Of a stretch of 64,000 bases of DNA, positions 1-11,651 are shown in pieces. Origin of the DNA: Prostheceraeus crozeri (lineage: Eukaryota; Platyhelminthes; Polycladida; Euryleptidae); the NCBI GenBank assembly GCA_907163375.1, contig CAJQUW010003056.1, positions 51,373 through 115,372 on the forward strand, given 5' to 3'. The position numbers and the translations under genes were made by a program. Within the stretch, counting starts at the first letter, position 1. Every line of letters starts with the position of its first letter. Below the pieces are notes generated by a model. It was not told the origin of the DNA and did no database searches. It saw only the letters and a program-made list of their open reading frames with translations.

Positions 1-3000
1 CCCAAACCTGATTTTCTGGATTGTGAAGAATTTTATCACATAAATATGAATTAAAAATATCATGTGCTGTGGACAATATAATATCCTGAAAGAAACAATA
101 CAGCATTCTGGATGCCACTCTTTTTGTGATGGTTTCATTACCTTTAATTATTCCATTAAACATTTTCTGCTTCTCGAATTCATTTGTCGTCTTTCTAAAC
201 AAAGAAATTTAATTATTGATAATTAGACAATTAGGTATATGAAGAATCGTGAGGAAATTAGGCCTACACCGGTCAATGTTGGTAATATTCACAAAAATGA
301 CAAATTAATTCTCAAATCAATCTGGTTGCGGCAATATAAGGCCTATCTACCGGAAATATTCTTCCCCTCAGGGAAGGAAGGCGCCTCTTCAGTGCCGGGG
401 ATGTGCCCCACTTTCCCTCCCCTCAAATCCAACACTGAATATTACCAACAAAACTCCTCAAGAAGATCGCGAACACCCTGTACATGAAGCTTTGCAAATA
501 TTGTTGATGTGTGCTCGACTTTAGGACTGACTGAAACTCTACGCCCAATATCGTCAGTGTTGCTGGATTTTAGTTGATCTCTTTCTGACTATCATAATCT
601 TCTGTTTATTCATAATCAGTCTGTTTTCTTGTCACCATGACACAACATTCAACGTTTCATCGTTTATGAATGAATCTGCGTTGCTCAAAGAATCTATTGG
701 GAGAACTACCATATTTGAACGTTCTTGCATCTTTATCAATCATATTTTATCGAACATGACTGTAGGAGTGTAGGTATTTGCCGCTTCTTCTATCAGTCCT
801 GAAATAGGCATAATAATTATACATCAATCAAATCAAACTGTCAGACTTAAAGTTTGGCAAACATTACCAAATCTAATAGAGACGTCCTCAGGCTTGAACA
901 ATTTTAAGCACAAAATTCGGTGACAGCCTTAGACACTGCGTTTCGCCTTACAAGGTTCCTTCAGTACGGCCAGAAATGGCCCAGACTAGATTAGCATATC
1001 TAGAATTGGCACTTTATAATCTTCATGATTTTCAGCCACACGACGTAGTCAGGATAAAAAAAAACAGATCAGCCTGTTGTGCAGTCCTTTAGCTCAGCAT
1101 GCTCAGCCATCCTTTGGGCAATTCTGAGCCGTACTGACGAGCTCTTCTATTAAGGAAAAAACGCAGCGTATACTACTGCCAAGGAATTTTTGTTCAAGTC
1201 TCAGGACAGGCAGACTAGCATTTAATGATCTTCATAATAAGCAAATCTGCAATTGCAATTGTTACTGGGTTATGTTCACAGTGAGCATGTTAAGTGTAAA
1301 TCAGGCATTGATGCGCACTGTTATCAATTTATTTATAAGATTTTAATGTGGAGATATTAGTTATTTACGCAATAGGTGCAAATTATCCATCTTACTGTCA
1401 AAAATCCTATAATTGGTATTATCCCACAAATCCTCCATTTCATGACACCTTGGAGGGGTAACATAGTATCTTAAATGAGCAATTCGATGGGTTATCATTA
1501 CTAAAGGTTGAGCTTTGTTATAATAAGATTATTTTCTCTAGCGTGAACATATCACAAACTGCCACTGAAAGAGGAATACATCGGAATCAAAGGACCTAAT
1601 CACAATGAACTTTAAAATATGTTAATGGTCTACATTTCTATTCATCTTCAAGAAATGACGCCTTGTAAATTATAGAATCATGCCGTTGAAAATTGAATGA
1701 AAAACATGACATCTCAGCAAATAATCCCTCATAAGATCTCAATTTTTCCTTGAAGATTGCAGGGACTTGCATTACAATGCAGTTCATGAAATTTCCTTGA
1801 TCATAAGCTTAATTTCCGCTTAATTAGGATGCTTGTTGGCAAATATTCATTCCTGTTGATATCCAACTTGCTTGATACTACTTATAAAGGGGCTCCATGT
1901 CTGTAATACATGCATTTACAAAATTTAGCTTTTCAAAAAACGGCTCAAATAATTTTTTTGGACCACGGGAACGTTATCTCCGCAAAAGACTGAATATTTT
2001 CATATAAAAAATTTTCACTGTATGCAGATAGTTTTTTGAGTCGACATTCTACCTACACTTACTCTATGGGTTATTGTTTTCTTTAGTATGTCAACATTCT
2101 ATGTACAGCGTAGCATCATAAAATTCTAGTGTGTGGCGCTCTAGGATGTCGGTTTCTTCGATTTTAGGAGGTGACAGATTACAGTGTACATGAACATCCT
2201 ATATATATGCAAAAGGACAGCAAATAAAACTTTGAATACACGAGGATTGAGGAAGAAGGTTAAAGTCACATGTTTCTAAGCCAGGTAATGGCATCACCAT
2301 TGGCGGAATGCATTTCTCTGAGGGCGTCGATGTTGACGCGAAAGGCTGTCATTGGGCAGGCCTCCACAATCAAACTGCCGCACTTGTGCAGAGAGCTACG
2401 ACAAGGTCCAGCGCTGGCACGCAGACGGTTTAATAATCAACATCCTATCATTGAGTTAAATAAGAGCGGAGCTACATTCGATCCTCAGGTGCCTCACATA
2501 TGACATGGATTCGATTCCACGATGACCAACCAATACAACAATGTGAGTACCTTTAATCAAATATGATCTAAACATCTTCTGCACACCCTCCTTTCCAGAC
2601 GATGGTAAATTATTCAATAGTTTATCGTGAGGAAAACTATCGAAGGCTAAATCCAGATATGTAACACGAACACCAAGTGTCTCATTCGTTTGCATATGCA
2701 CCATAAGTTAAGAACATAATATTAATTGGAAATGCGAATCAAGTAAAGTTGACTGTCGATCGATGATAAAATTATTCGACTTTCAAAGTTGCTAACATCA
2801 TGATGATTTGAATAATTCGAGGAAATTGTGCTTTATGCCCTATACCGTCGAGATAATGAAGTGCACATAGAAAAAATTAAGCATTTGCTTGGAGTATTGT
2901 GGACCTATGAATGTCATGGAACTAAACTCTAAGAAAATGATAGATATCAAATCTGAGTTTGACCGATATACGGTACACAAGGTTGAGCAAAAACTTGGAT

Positions 3001-3144
3001 TGGATTTGACCCCCAAATTTCTCCACAAACGAGGGTCAAAACAGAAGATCTAAGCCCAAGTTTAAAAATCTGCACTTTATTTTAGCAGTCAGTACTTTCG
3101 TTGTAAGTATTCCTACTCTTACTAGTAGCAACCGAAAAGCAGAT
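1..3144. other. gene-poor flank
   Basis: No reading frame here looks like a real protein. The sequence is AT-rich and low in coding character on both strands. A short GC-rich patch lies near 340-430. The only recognisable item is a dispersed repeat copy at 2069-2191, listed separately. Confidence 0.6.
2069..2191 (+). repeat. dispersed short repeat, copy 1
   Basis: This stretch aligns well with 53656-53777 in the same orientation. Shared words include TTTAGTATGTCA, AAAATTCTAGTG, GCGCT(C/T)TAGGATG and TTTAGGAGGTGA, in the same order and spacing. There is no coding potential. It is probably a non-autonomous mobile repeat, but I see no clear terminal repeat or target duplication here. Confidence 0.7.
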
Positions 3145-3159
3145 TAAGCATGCTATGAT

Positions 3160-3379
3160 CAAAATAACAAGAGAAAACGTCTTCGGATACCATTTCTATC
3201 TATTAACTTGTGCGACGTTTCGCTCACCGAGCTTATTCATGCACAACGCAGCAGTGAAAGATCTGTACAACAGCACAAATGCTTTACGAAGTAAGTAAAA
3301 GTCACTAAAACAATGTCATCCAATCTCTATGCTAAGAAAAAATGTACTACTAAAATTGAAATATAAGTAGGCAGAGGTA
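3160..3379 (-). repeat. left inverted arm (pLTR) of PLE A
   Basis: Reverse complement of 3832-4054 with only scattered differences. It carries the minus-strand copy of the hammerhead-like motif at 3208-3246. Confidence 0.85.
3208..3246 (-). ncRNA. hammerhead-like motif, left arm of PLE A
   Basis: Mirror copy of the motif at 3965-4003. On the minus strand it has flanking complementary hexamers (TTGTGC/GCACAA, helix I), a GCTC/GAGC helix II with a GGT loop, then GAAA and CGTC. The first conserved box (normally CUGANGA) is degenerate, so activity is doubtful. Confidence 0.45.
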
Positions 3380-3804
3380 GACTTTTAGTTAGAGTCTGGT
3401 ATGATGCTGGGAGATCTTTGAAACGCAAATTCCACCCACGTAAGGAGAGACAGAAGTGTCCGACCAACTGTGTTAGTTGCAACTTCTCCAAGATTGACCG
3501 CGACTCATGTTTTGAGAAGAATCTTATCTATAAGATCCAATGCAAATTGTGTCAAAAATTCTATATCGGTGAAACCTCACGAATGATTGGTACTAGGGTC
3601 AAAGAGCATGTTTCCATGACCAACCCTTCGGCGATCAAAGATCACTTTATTTCTGACCATGCTGGCAACGTAATTTCCGTTGAGTGGGAAATTATTCACC
3701 GCCGACAGCATCATTTTTTGAAAAGAAAATCATTAGAGAGACAATACATAATTAATGCAGGTGACAATCTGATAAACAGAAATGATGGCTACATTTTCGC
3801 GTGA
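3367..3804 (+). pseudogene. PLE GIY-YIG endonuclease fragment (C-terminal part)
   Basis: The open frame runs from just after a TAA at 3364 to TGA at 3802-3804, with no convincing ATG. It is therefore the C-terminal end of a longer polyprotein whose reverse transcriptase was lost by 5' truncation. Features of PLE-type GIY-YIG domains are visible: paired cysteines (CPTNCVSC), then IYKIQCKLC, then the catalytic YIGET followed by R and KEH. Downstream come the usual H..H spacing and a closing E (SLERQYI). In active elements this domain nicks target DNA for reverse transcription. The frame is otherwise uninterrupted, but the element cannot be autonomous. Confidence 0.85.
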
Positions 3805-3831
3805 CACAAAACGTTTCATGTTTTGTCAGTT

Positions 3832-4054
3832 TACCTCTGCCTACTTATATTTCAATTTTAGTAGTAGATTTTTTCTTAGCATAGAGATTGGATGACATTG
3901 TTTTGGTGACTTTTACTTACTTCGTAAAGCATTTGTGCTGTTGTACAGATCTTTCACTGCTGCGTTGTGCATGAATAAGCTCGGTGAGCGAAACGTCGCA
4001 CAAGTTAATAGATAGAAATGGTATCCGAAGACGTTTTCTCATGTTATTTTGATC
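3832..4054 (+). repeat. right inverted arm (pLTR) of PLE A
   Basis: Inverted copy of 3160-3379. It begins within 30 bp after the GIY-YIG stop codon and so represents the 3' terminus of the element. It ends 41 bp before the right target duplication. Confidence 0.85.
3965..4003 (+). ncRNA. hammerhead-like motif, right arm of PLE A
   Basis: Helix I TTGTGC/GCACAA (perfect 6 bp), helix II GCTC-GGT-GAGC, the invariant GAAA at 3990-3993, and a minimal self-complementary helix III (ACGU) with predicted cleavage after C3997. The CUGANGA box is replaced by AUGAAUA, a serious deviation. Hammerhead motifs with very short helix III are known from PLE termini. Structure is inferred; catalysis is unproven. 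Confidence 0.5.
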
Positions 4055-4361
4055 ATCAACCGGATACGTGGAGGCATGGTCTCAAGGCCACACTATAAGC
4101 ATGCTATGATGTACATATATTAAACTAATCATTGAACTGATCACATAGATCCTCTGTATCAGAGAGTTCATAGGATATACCTTCGTATATGGCTTTCATC
4201 ATCGATGAGACCTGCGTGATTCAAACGCAATGCTTGTTCTTGTCCCAATATTTTTCGACTTAATGACGCGTTAATGTTGCATGATTTTATCGTCGTGAGG
4301 CCAAATGCATTTTAGCAGGCTGAAACTTGTAAGGACAGAAATAATAAAACTATATGTAGAT

Positions 4362-5390
4362 TTTCAATGACGCAAGTCGGACAATTTGACGCAGAAAACC
4401 ATTTTTACCAACTGAATTCGTCACTTCAGATACGTGACGTGACGCAAGTCGGTCTTTATGGAGATTTTCAATGACGCAAGTCGGACAATTTGACGCAGAA
4501 ACCATTTTTACCAACTGGATTCGTCACTTCAGATACGTGACGTGACGCAAGTCGGTCTTTATGGAGATTTTCAATGACACAAGTCGGACAATTTGACGCA
4601 GAAAACCATTTTTACCAACTGAATTCGTCACTTCAGATACGTGACGTGACGCAAGTCGGTCTTTATGGAGATTTTCAATGACGCAAGTCTGACAATTTGA
4701 CGCAGAAACCATTTTTACCAACTGAATTCGTCACTTCAGATACGTGACGTGACGCAAGTCGGTCTTTATGGAGATTTTCAATGACGCAAGTCGGACAATT
4801 TGACGCAGAAAACCATTTTTACCAACTGAATTCGTCACTTCAGATACGTGACGTGACGCAAGTCGGTCTTTATGGAGATTTTCAATGACGCAAGTCGGAC
4901 AATTTGACGCAGAAACCATTTTTACCAACTGAATTCGTCACTTCAGATACGTGACGTGACGCAAGTCGGTCTTTATGGAGATTTTCAATGACGCAAGTCG
5001 GACAATTTGACGCAGAAAACCATTTTTACCAACTGAATTCGTCACTTCAGATACGTGACGTGACGCAAGTCGGTCTTTATGGAGATTTTCAATGACGCAA
5101 GTCTGACAATTTGACGCAGAAAACCATTTTTACCAACTGAATTCGTCACTTCAGATACGTGACATGACGCAAGTCGGTCTTTATGGAGATTTTCAATGAC
5201 GCAAGTCGGAAAATTTGACGCAGAAACCATTTTACCAACTGAATTCGTCACTTCAGATACGTGACGTGACGCAAGTCGGTCTTTATGGAGATTTTCAATG
5301 ACGCAAGTCGGAAAATTTGACGCAGAAACCATTTTACCAACTGAATTCGTCACTTCAGATACGTGACATGACGCAAGTCGGTCTTTATGG
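4362..5390. repeat. 103/104-bp tandem satellite, about ten units
   Basis: Unit starts (GACGCAAGTCGGTCTTTATGG) fall near 4441, 4544, 4648, 4751, 4855, 4958, 5062, 5166, 5268 and 5370, with a partial unit before. Spacing alternates 103, 104, 103, 104 through most of the array because units carry AAAACC or AAACC after GACGCAG. This is a two-unit higher-order pattern of about 207 bp. The core GACGCAAGTC(G/T)G occurs twice per unit. Long minus-strand frames across it are artefacts of the repeat. Degenerate relatives continue to about 5560, and a diverged inverted relative lies at 33120-33440. Confidence 0.95.
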
Positions 5391-6957
5391 CGCAAATGGT
5401 ATATTAGACGCAAGAAGTATATTTCACTCAAGCTGAAGCAAATGAAAATTGAAGTCAGACTTTTTGATGCAGTTCGTATATTTGACTCAAAATCATGAAA
5501 TAAATTCTGAAAACTTACTGACACGTCCGGACAATTTGACGCATTTGGTATATTTGACTCAAAAACGATCGATAATGCAATGCGGTATATTAATATCTAA
5601 ATATACGGTCAAAAGTCCTCTAAACAATTTTATGTATCGAATAAAGCGCTTATCTCAAAAGAACAAGTTAACATGGAATCAAATAGGCCCAAGATCTTAG
5701 TTCAGAGAGCGGTTCATGGTAGATTTTGCACAACAGAAATAAGGTGATCATGCTTTCTAATAATTCAATGTTATCCACTGTTAGAATTATTTGTCAGGAT
5801 AATTTTATCAAAGTTTCAATGATCATCACATTATAAATGAGCTAATCGCAGGAGTAATTTTCTGTCATCTGGAACATTCATCGTAATCGAAATGTAATTT
5901 GCAGAATGTTCGAATCGATTAATTAGAAAATTGCCATCTCATGTCAAGTAATGAGACCGAAAAGTTGACACTCTGTTTGTCAGGAGGGCAACGACATGAC
6001 CTGAATAGTAGGCCTTGCCTACATTCTTTGGTTTATTCAAGGGATCGTCAAGTAGGCAAGTCATTCCTTGAAAATGCATGAAACTGGAGGAAGGAATTGA
6101 AACTGAGAAATTGTTTAGGTCCAATTTTTGGAATGTGAATTTAGCAATGATGTGGGGCGGGAGCACAGTATGGAAGTTACAATATCCGAAAGCAATGGAC
6201 CTATTGTCAATAAGAACTTTGTAAAGCGATGTAACAGCAGAGCATTTATAGGCCTCACACCAAGTGAGCAAAAATTAGAGGAAAAACTTGACAAGAAATG
6301 ATAAATATAAATAGGACAAAGAACAAGAATAGAAGGATATCAGCAGATGTCACTTCCCTTTCAGGCTATGGTTTTCAATGATTTTTGTTATTTTCTTGAT
6401 ATTGTTATTTATGAATTGAAACCAAAAGTAGGCTACCAAAATTTACTCTAAGCATTCGATAGGGCTCTGAGGTTCTTAAAGATATTTTTATATGCTGGGA
6501 TTCGAAAATGAGAAAATCTAAAAAACAAGAAATCGCAGTGGGCAGCAATGGTATGAATACACATGTAGACATACGATAATTAGACTTCTGAAATATCTGT
6601 CACATGCATGTGCAGATATCATCATCACGAGATAAGATTACTGTCTACTTTTATCTACATTGCACCATAACTAAGTTACGCACAATGATGATGCTGAAAC
6701 GCTACAGCATCATCATTGTCGCCTTCTTTAAATCGCACCCCTCCGAGCAAACGGATACCCGATCAGCATCTTATAGTTTCTCCGGATATCAACGGATCTT
6801 CACGGTTGAACGGACGCACACCATTATTTCTATGTCAGGAGCCGCTTGGATACCCAGTCTATCTCCGCGGATAACAAATTTTTATCCCAAGGAGATCTGT
6901 GTCTTTTAAGCGGATACATGCTTGATATCCAACCGATATCTGTTTCGTTGTTTTTTG
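5391..6957. other. intergenic; degenerate satellite edge, no gene
   Basis: The first 170 bases keep scattered GACGCAA/GACTCAA words from the neighbouring satellite. The rest has no convincing coding region. From about 6740 the words CGGATA(T/C)C recur many times in both orientations, suggesting a decayed repeat that leads into the duplicated segment starting near 6958. Confidence 0.5.
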
Positions 6958-7212
6958 ACGGATATCCGTGCTATCGGCTGTGCATTCTGGTTATCCGCCT
7001 GGCATTCCTTAACTAACAATGGATATGTAACAGTCGTGACTTCGATGTCAGCTTGCTATCCCTACGCTGTCATCTAGTATTTGATTTCGATATTCGTTGC
7101 TTATACATTCAATGCGTGAAGCTATCCGCCAATGATGAACAATCCAAAAACCAACTTATCCTCAGATCGGACAGATAATTGTAATCTATACAATCCGGGG
7201 ATGCACTTGCTT

Positions 7213-8557
7213 CTGGCACAATTTTTGGCTGAAAGCCGAATAACGATTCTCATCTTACCTACTTACACGTACACACAACTAAAAACATTCATGCAATTCA
7301 TGCAATAGCAGAAAAAAACAGACAAAAATGACAGAGATGCCGACAAGCCTCAAGCAACGTAATTTTTGATCCAGTGGATACAGCAACGCATCCATGAGGA
7401 TTCAAAACTACCGACTTTGAAGTATACATGAAAAATTACTGAAAATTCTTGTACTTTTCAACATTAGGAGGTTTTCCAAATCTGAATGTGAATAGCCTCA
7501 CAGACAGATTTGCGTGCGTAGAAAATGATCTGAAGAAACTACATATAAAAAATCTTCGTCCTATTGCATTGAAATGTGTTTTTCTTTGATCGCGTCTGAC
7601 AAGATAAGGAACCGGATAGAACTCCGCAGACGCGCAGCTTCGTGGTAGGCTTATTTCATTCTGTGAAAGTCTCATTTTCGGCATCGTTCCCAGCAGAATC
7701 TCGTTCTGGCTGTGTGACTATTTCTGTGCAACTAGTGATCTCAGAACTCGGCCATAGAAATGGACTAGGCCTATTCGTGTATTCAATCGCTCTGTGTCAC
7801 TCGAGAGGAAGTAACACTGAAATCGATGACACATCACCGGGTTATAATGGAATGGCAAAAAGAATGTTTAGACTCACATAATACGATCCAGTGGATGAAA
7901 TGTTTCCGAGTTTTATTTAAGTAAACCTTCTTCAGATAATTGTCGTGAGGCATGCACTTCTCCCCTTCTATAATAAATTGTCAATTCGAAGATGAAGCAA
8001 AACAAAATATCCTTATAAGATTATGTTTCTGGCAACTTCTGCAAAAGATTGTGACCAATTATTGTAAAGGTAGAATTCTTAAACCCACTGCGCAAATAAC
8101 TATGTTTGTCCCTCCTGACGCTCTACTGACTTTCTGTTGATTGTTTTTAGTTTTTTTTGCCCCTTATTAAGAAGCGTGAATACACGAAACGTCGATCCTT
8201 AAGCCTAAATAGTTTTATTACAATTTTATCGCCAATAAATTCTTTAAGAAGATACCTCAACGTACTTTTGGTGCATCATGAAGAATCGTCTGTTTGCGAC
8301 AGTCGAATTCATCAAACACAGTGTGAATTCCAAAAACAATAATTAGTATTATAATATATATAGTAGTTATATATTAGTACTTTATTATAGTAGTTCTATA
8401 TTAGTATTACAATATCATAGAACAATGATAATAGTATTATTAGTTCTCCAACTTTATCAAAATGTTGCTATTAGTTCAGGCCTCTCACGCCAAAATACAA
8501 ATTTTTCTAGCGTTTTAGGTTTTCAAAAATCTCTCGAAATCTGCACGAGCGAGATCA
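7213..8557 (+). repeat. 1.34-kb direct repeat, left copy
   Basis: Nearly identical to 11652-12995; only a few substitutions and one or two indels were seen. It ends where the TIR transposon starts. A third, clearly more diverged relative covers 26995-27860 in segmental copy II. No protein-coding frame is convincing. Internal words related to the 76-bp tandem repeat at 49218 lie at about 7650-7720 in opposite orientation. Confidence 0.92.
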
Positions 8558-8974
8558 CCGGAAGTTGAATCTAAACATAAAAAATACGACCCCAAAACGA
8601 AGTTCATTTTTGAACTACACTATACCCATAGATACTCATGTGATATGTCGTTCAAATCCTGAATGTGCTTCTTGCGAGAAAATCATAGATATCGGATTGT
8701 GTCCAAATCCTCAATTTTTTACTACTAACGTTTTGGACTAATTTCTTCAAACTTAATGCTATTGTAAATCTGACCTTATTAGATATCGGGAATAATATTC
8801 CACTAGAATTGACAACTTGCATGAAGCTTTGTTTGCTATTTTACATAGATATCTGGCCTGCTTCAAGGTTTATTAATAATGATAATAACACAATATTTGA
8901 TAGTGATAGATTCTAATGTTTTAATACCATATGAATTCTTAAAAACTAGTTTAATTTTTTAGATATCGAAAAGT
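8555..8974 (+). repeat. left terminal inverted repeat of the 3.1-kb transposon
   Basis: Complementary to 11255-11645. It has an extra ~45-bp AT-rich insertion (AATAATGATAATAAC words) that the right arm lacks. Confidence 0.85.
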
Positions 8975-9111
8975 ATATGCTATCTAGATATCATTGTTTG
9001 CTACATATATATTTAGCCTGTTTCACTGTTTTATAATAATGACAATAACATAGTCGTAATTTGAGACACAGGTTGCGACATAATTGAATTTGAAATCTAA
9101 ATTTAGTTCAA

Positions 9112-11187
9112 ATGTACGTACAAAGCAAGTCAACGTTCTTCATTTACTTCACGATGGCACACATGAAGCGTGCGTTAACACATGAGGAAAATCGGTGTAA
9201 AGTTTGCGCTATTTGCTTTGGCAAAGCTAAATACAATCTGACTGCCATTGTTCTTGAGCGAATACAACGATATTTTCGAAAAGACTATGATCCATCTGAC
9301 AATCGATTTCCATGTGGCATATGCAGCAAGTGCAGATCCAATTTGATTGATATAAGTGCCGGCAAGAAGAAGATCGAAATTCTACCTGAACTTTATGATC
9401 ATATACACATTTCGCCCATCACTACCACGACGAGATCTAATCCTGTCCCATTATGTGACTGTGAAATATGCAATGTATCCCAGAAATCAGGCTGTATAAC
9501 TCATCGGAGTAAGGGTCGCCCAAGAAGCATTGAAAGACCTACCAGTATGCCGATTGTGCTATGCAGCTTCTGTAAATCAGAATACGGAAAAGGTATCAAT
9601 CATAAGTGTACGCAAAGAAATCTACGTGATAATATGTTGAGAATGATAAACTCAAGTGATGACAATACACAGCAGGCTGTCGCATCATCGATTATCAGGA
9701 AATCCTCGATTGACAATATCAGCAGTCTCTACTCCGGTGGTTCATATCCATTAAAAGTGAAAGTCCTCTCAAATAATATGAAAGATTCATCTCAATTCAA
9801 CATCGATGATATTATGAAATTTCAAAATGCTACCTCGTCATCTAACAACGAAATTCGTCGAATATTTATTCCATTTGTCAGAAGTGTTCTCGGAAAAGCA
9901 TCAGTTGAATCGGATATTGGATCGAAACTTCGTGACAGAGATAATAACTGTCTGGACTTCTTCAGTTGTACAACATGTGAATTCGAGTGTACTGCCAACG
10001 AGGATGGAACCTCAACCGTTTCCAAAGATCTTGTATACTGTACAAATATCACAGATTTTGTTAATTTCGTTTGTGAAAAGCGCAACTATGAAAAAGCATC
10101 CGTCACCTTTAAAATGGGAATTGATAGTGGCGGTGGCTGTCTTAAGTTTTGCTTGAATATAATGTCCAATTCTGATACCAATAACGATTCAAAGAAACTG
10201 ATCAATAGGACAATGCTCGACACAAGTGTGAAGAGGCTTCTCATTGTTGCTATAAGTTACGATGTGAAAGAAACATATTTAATGTACGGCTAATCCTTAA
10301 CCTGTTGAAGATCGATGAGATTGACTTTGAATATGTTCGTGCAGTCGACCTGAAAATGGCGAACATTTTATGTGGACTGCAATCACACTCAAGCAGTTTT
10401 CCCTGTGTATATTGCAACTGTCCGAAGATGGAATTCTCCGACAAGGAAAAATTCAGATCTCATCCAATGAGGACTATCGGTGAGATAAAGAAATATGCTG
10501 ATGACTACATGAATGTACGACGTATTTACAACGAGAAGGCATCTGCTAAAGAGTTCAGGAGTTGTGTAAATCATCCGATGATCCAAGGTAGTGATAGTGA
10601 AATGCTTATACAACTGATTCCCCCACCAGAACTTCATTTACTTCTTCGTATAGTAAACAAAATATTCAAGGAATTACAAACGGCCGTTCCCAATATTGCT
10701 GAGGAATGGCTAAACAAGCTTGGAATAGTTCAGCCCAAACATCACGGTGGGGAATTTACCGGAAATATGTGCCGAAAGTTATTGAAAAGTGCTCATGTTC
10801 TAACTGAAATTGGTAATAGATCGAATCAAGCACCGTTAATAAATCTATTTGGATCAACATTAGTCGCATTTGACAACGTTGTCGACCATTCTTTCGGAAA
10901 ACAACTTTGTCCTGTCTTTGAAAACTCTGTTAAAAACCTTTGAAAACTTATATCTCCAAACGGGGATGACTGTGACAACTGCAGCTCATATTGTAATGGT
11001 GCATTTAATTCAATTTTGTAAGCTTAAAAAATGCGGACTGTCACGTTTTAGTGAGCAGGCATCAGAAGCTGTTCACTCGGATTTTGACACTATGTGGAAA
11101 TCAGGAGGAAAAGTAAGTCAGAATAATGAAAATTATGGAACGCATCTTCTTCACTGCGTAATTCGATACAACTCTCGCCATTTGTAA
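9112..11187 (+). pseudogene. putative transposase, cysteine-rich, family unassigned, two frameshifts
   Basis: Three consecutive frames (9112-10293, 10305-10943, 10943-11187) form one protein of about 690 residues broken by two single-base shifts, near 10285 and in an A-run near 10935. A second ATG at 9154 is an alternative start. The N-terminal part has four cysteine clusters (CKVCAIC, CGICSKC, CDCEIC, CSFC...HKC), suggesting zinc binding. Then come an acidic motif GIDSGGGCLK, a conserved IPPPELHLLL block, GEFTGNMCRKLL, SEQASEAVHSDF and a closing YNSRHL. The Asp of GIDSGGG and the Glu of SEQASE are candidate catalytic acids of an RNase H-like fold (inference). The same family recurs at 62688-63301. 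I cannot assign the superfamily. Confidence 0.7.
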
Positions 11188-11254
11188 ACTTCATGCACAT
11201 CAAACCTCGTTTATAAGATGTTGTAATACATAGAATTTAATTTAATCACAAAAG

Positions 11255-11645
11255 ACTTTTCGATATCTAAAATTATACAAGTTTTAAGGATTCATATGGT
11301 ATTAAAACATTAGAAGCAGGCCAGATATCTATGTAAAATAGCAAACAAAGCTTCATGCAAGTTGTCAATTCTAGTGGAATATTATTCCCGATAATAATAG
11401 TAATAATAAGTATTCCCCTAATAAGGTCAGATTTACAATAGCATTAAGTTTGAAGAAATTAGTCCAAAACGTTAGTAGTAAAAAATTGAGGATTTGGACA
11501 CAATCCGATATCTATGATTTTCTCGCAAGAAGCTCATTCAGGATTTGAACGACATATCACATGAGTATCTATGGGTATAGTGTAGTTCAAAAATGAACTT
11601 CGTTTTGGGGTCGTATTTTTTATGTTTAGATTCAACTTCCGGTGA
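11255..11645 (-). repeat. right terminal inverted repeat of the 3.1-kb transposon
   Basis: Complementary to 8555-8974. A short AATAATAG-type microsatellite insertion lies near 11392-11410. Confidence 0.85.
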
Positions 11646-11651
11646 ACCGTG

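Larger units (their letters stand above)
3145..4110 (+). mobile_element. Penelope-like element A, with 15-bp target duplication
   Basis: A compact retroelement bounded by a perfect 15-bp direct repeat (TAAGCATGCTATGAT at 3145-3159 and 4096-4110). Inverted arms of about 220 bp (3160-3379 and 3832-4054) enclose a GIY-YIG reading frame. The left arm directly abuts its target duplication. The right arm is followed by a 41-bp non-inverted tail (4055-4095). Inverted terminal arms plus a GIY-YIG endonuclease are typical of Penelope-like elements. The reverse transcriptase is missing, so this is a 5'-truncated insertion. Confidence 0.88.
8555..11645 (+). mobile_element. 3.1-kb DNA transposon with ~400-bp terminal inverted repeats
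   Basis: Termini read TCACCGGAAGTTG and its complement CAACTTCCGGTGA. Inverted repeats run 8555-8974 and 11255-11645, with two small insertions distinguishing the arms. A subterminal motif in the left arm (GCTA..ACATA..TATTTAGCCTG) is repeated in decayed form near 9000-9055. The interior encodes a cysteine-rich protein with transposase-like character (9112-11187). No clean target duplication is visible, because both flanks belong to the 1.34-kb direct repeats. Confidence 0.85.

Noticed and set aside
2480-2530. tRNA-like B box (GGATTCGATTCC)
   Set aside because: No A box at the right distance and no cloverleaf could be drawn; at most a chance match or SINE trace.
4362-5390. CRISPR array
   Set aside because: Units are contiguous and alike throughout, with no unique spacers, and the DNA is animal.
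4524-5524. Repeated minus-strand frames (NGFLRQIVRLASLKISIKTDLRH type) suggesting a repeat protein
   Set aside because: They are translations of the 103/104-bp satellite; unit length is not a stable multiple of three and the frame changes between units.
7436-7881. Paired frames conserved between 7436-7881 and 11875-12320
   Set aside because: Conservation reflects near-identity of the 1.34-kb DNA repeat; both strands are equally open and neither protein has a domain.
8555-11645. Whole 7213-12995 block as an LTR retrotransposon with 1.34-kb LTRs
   Set aside because: No TG...CA ends, primer-binding site, polypurine tract, gag or pol; the interior is a TIR element with a DNA-transposase-like protein.
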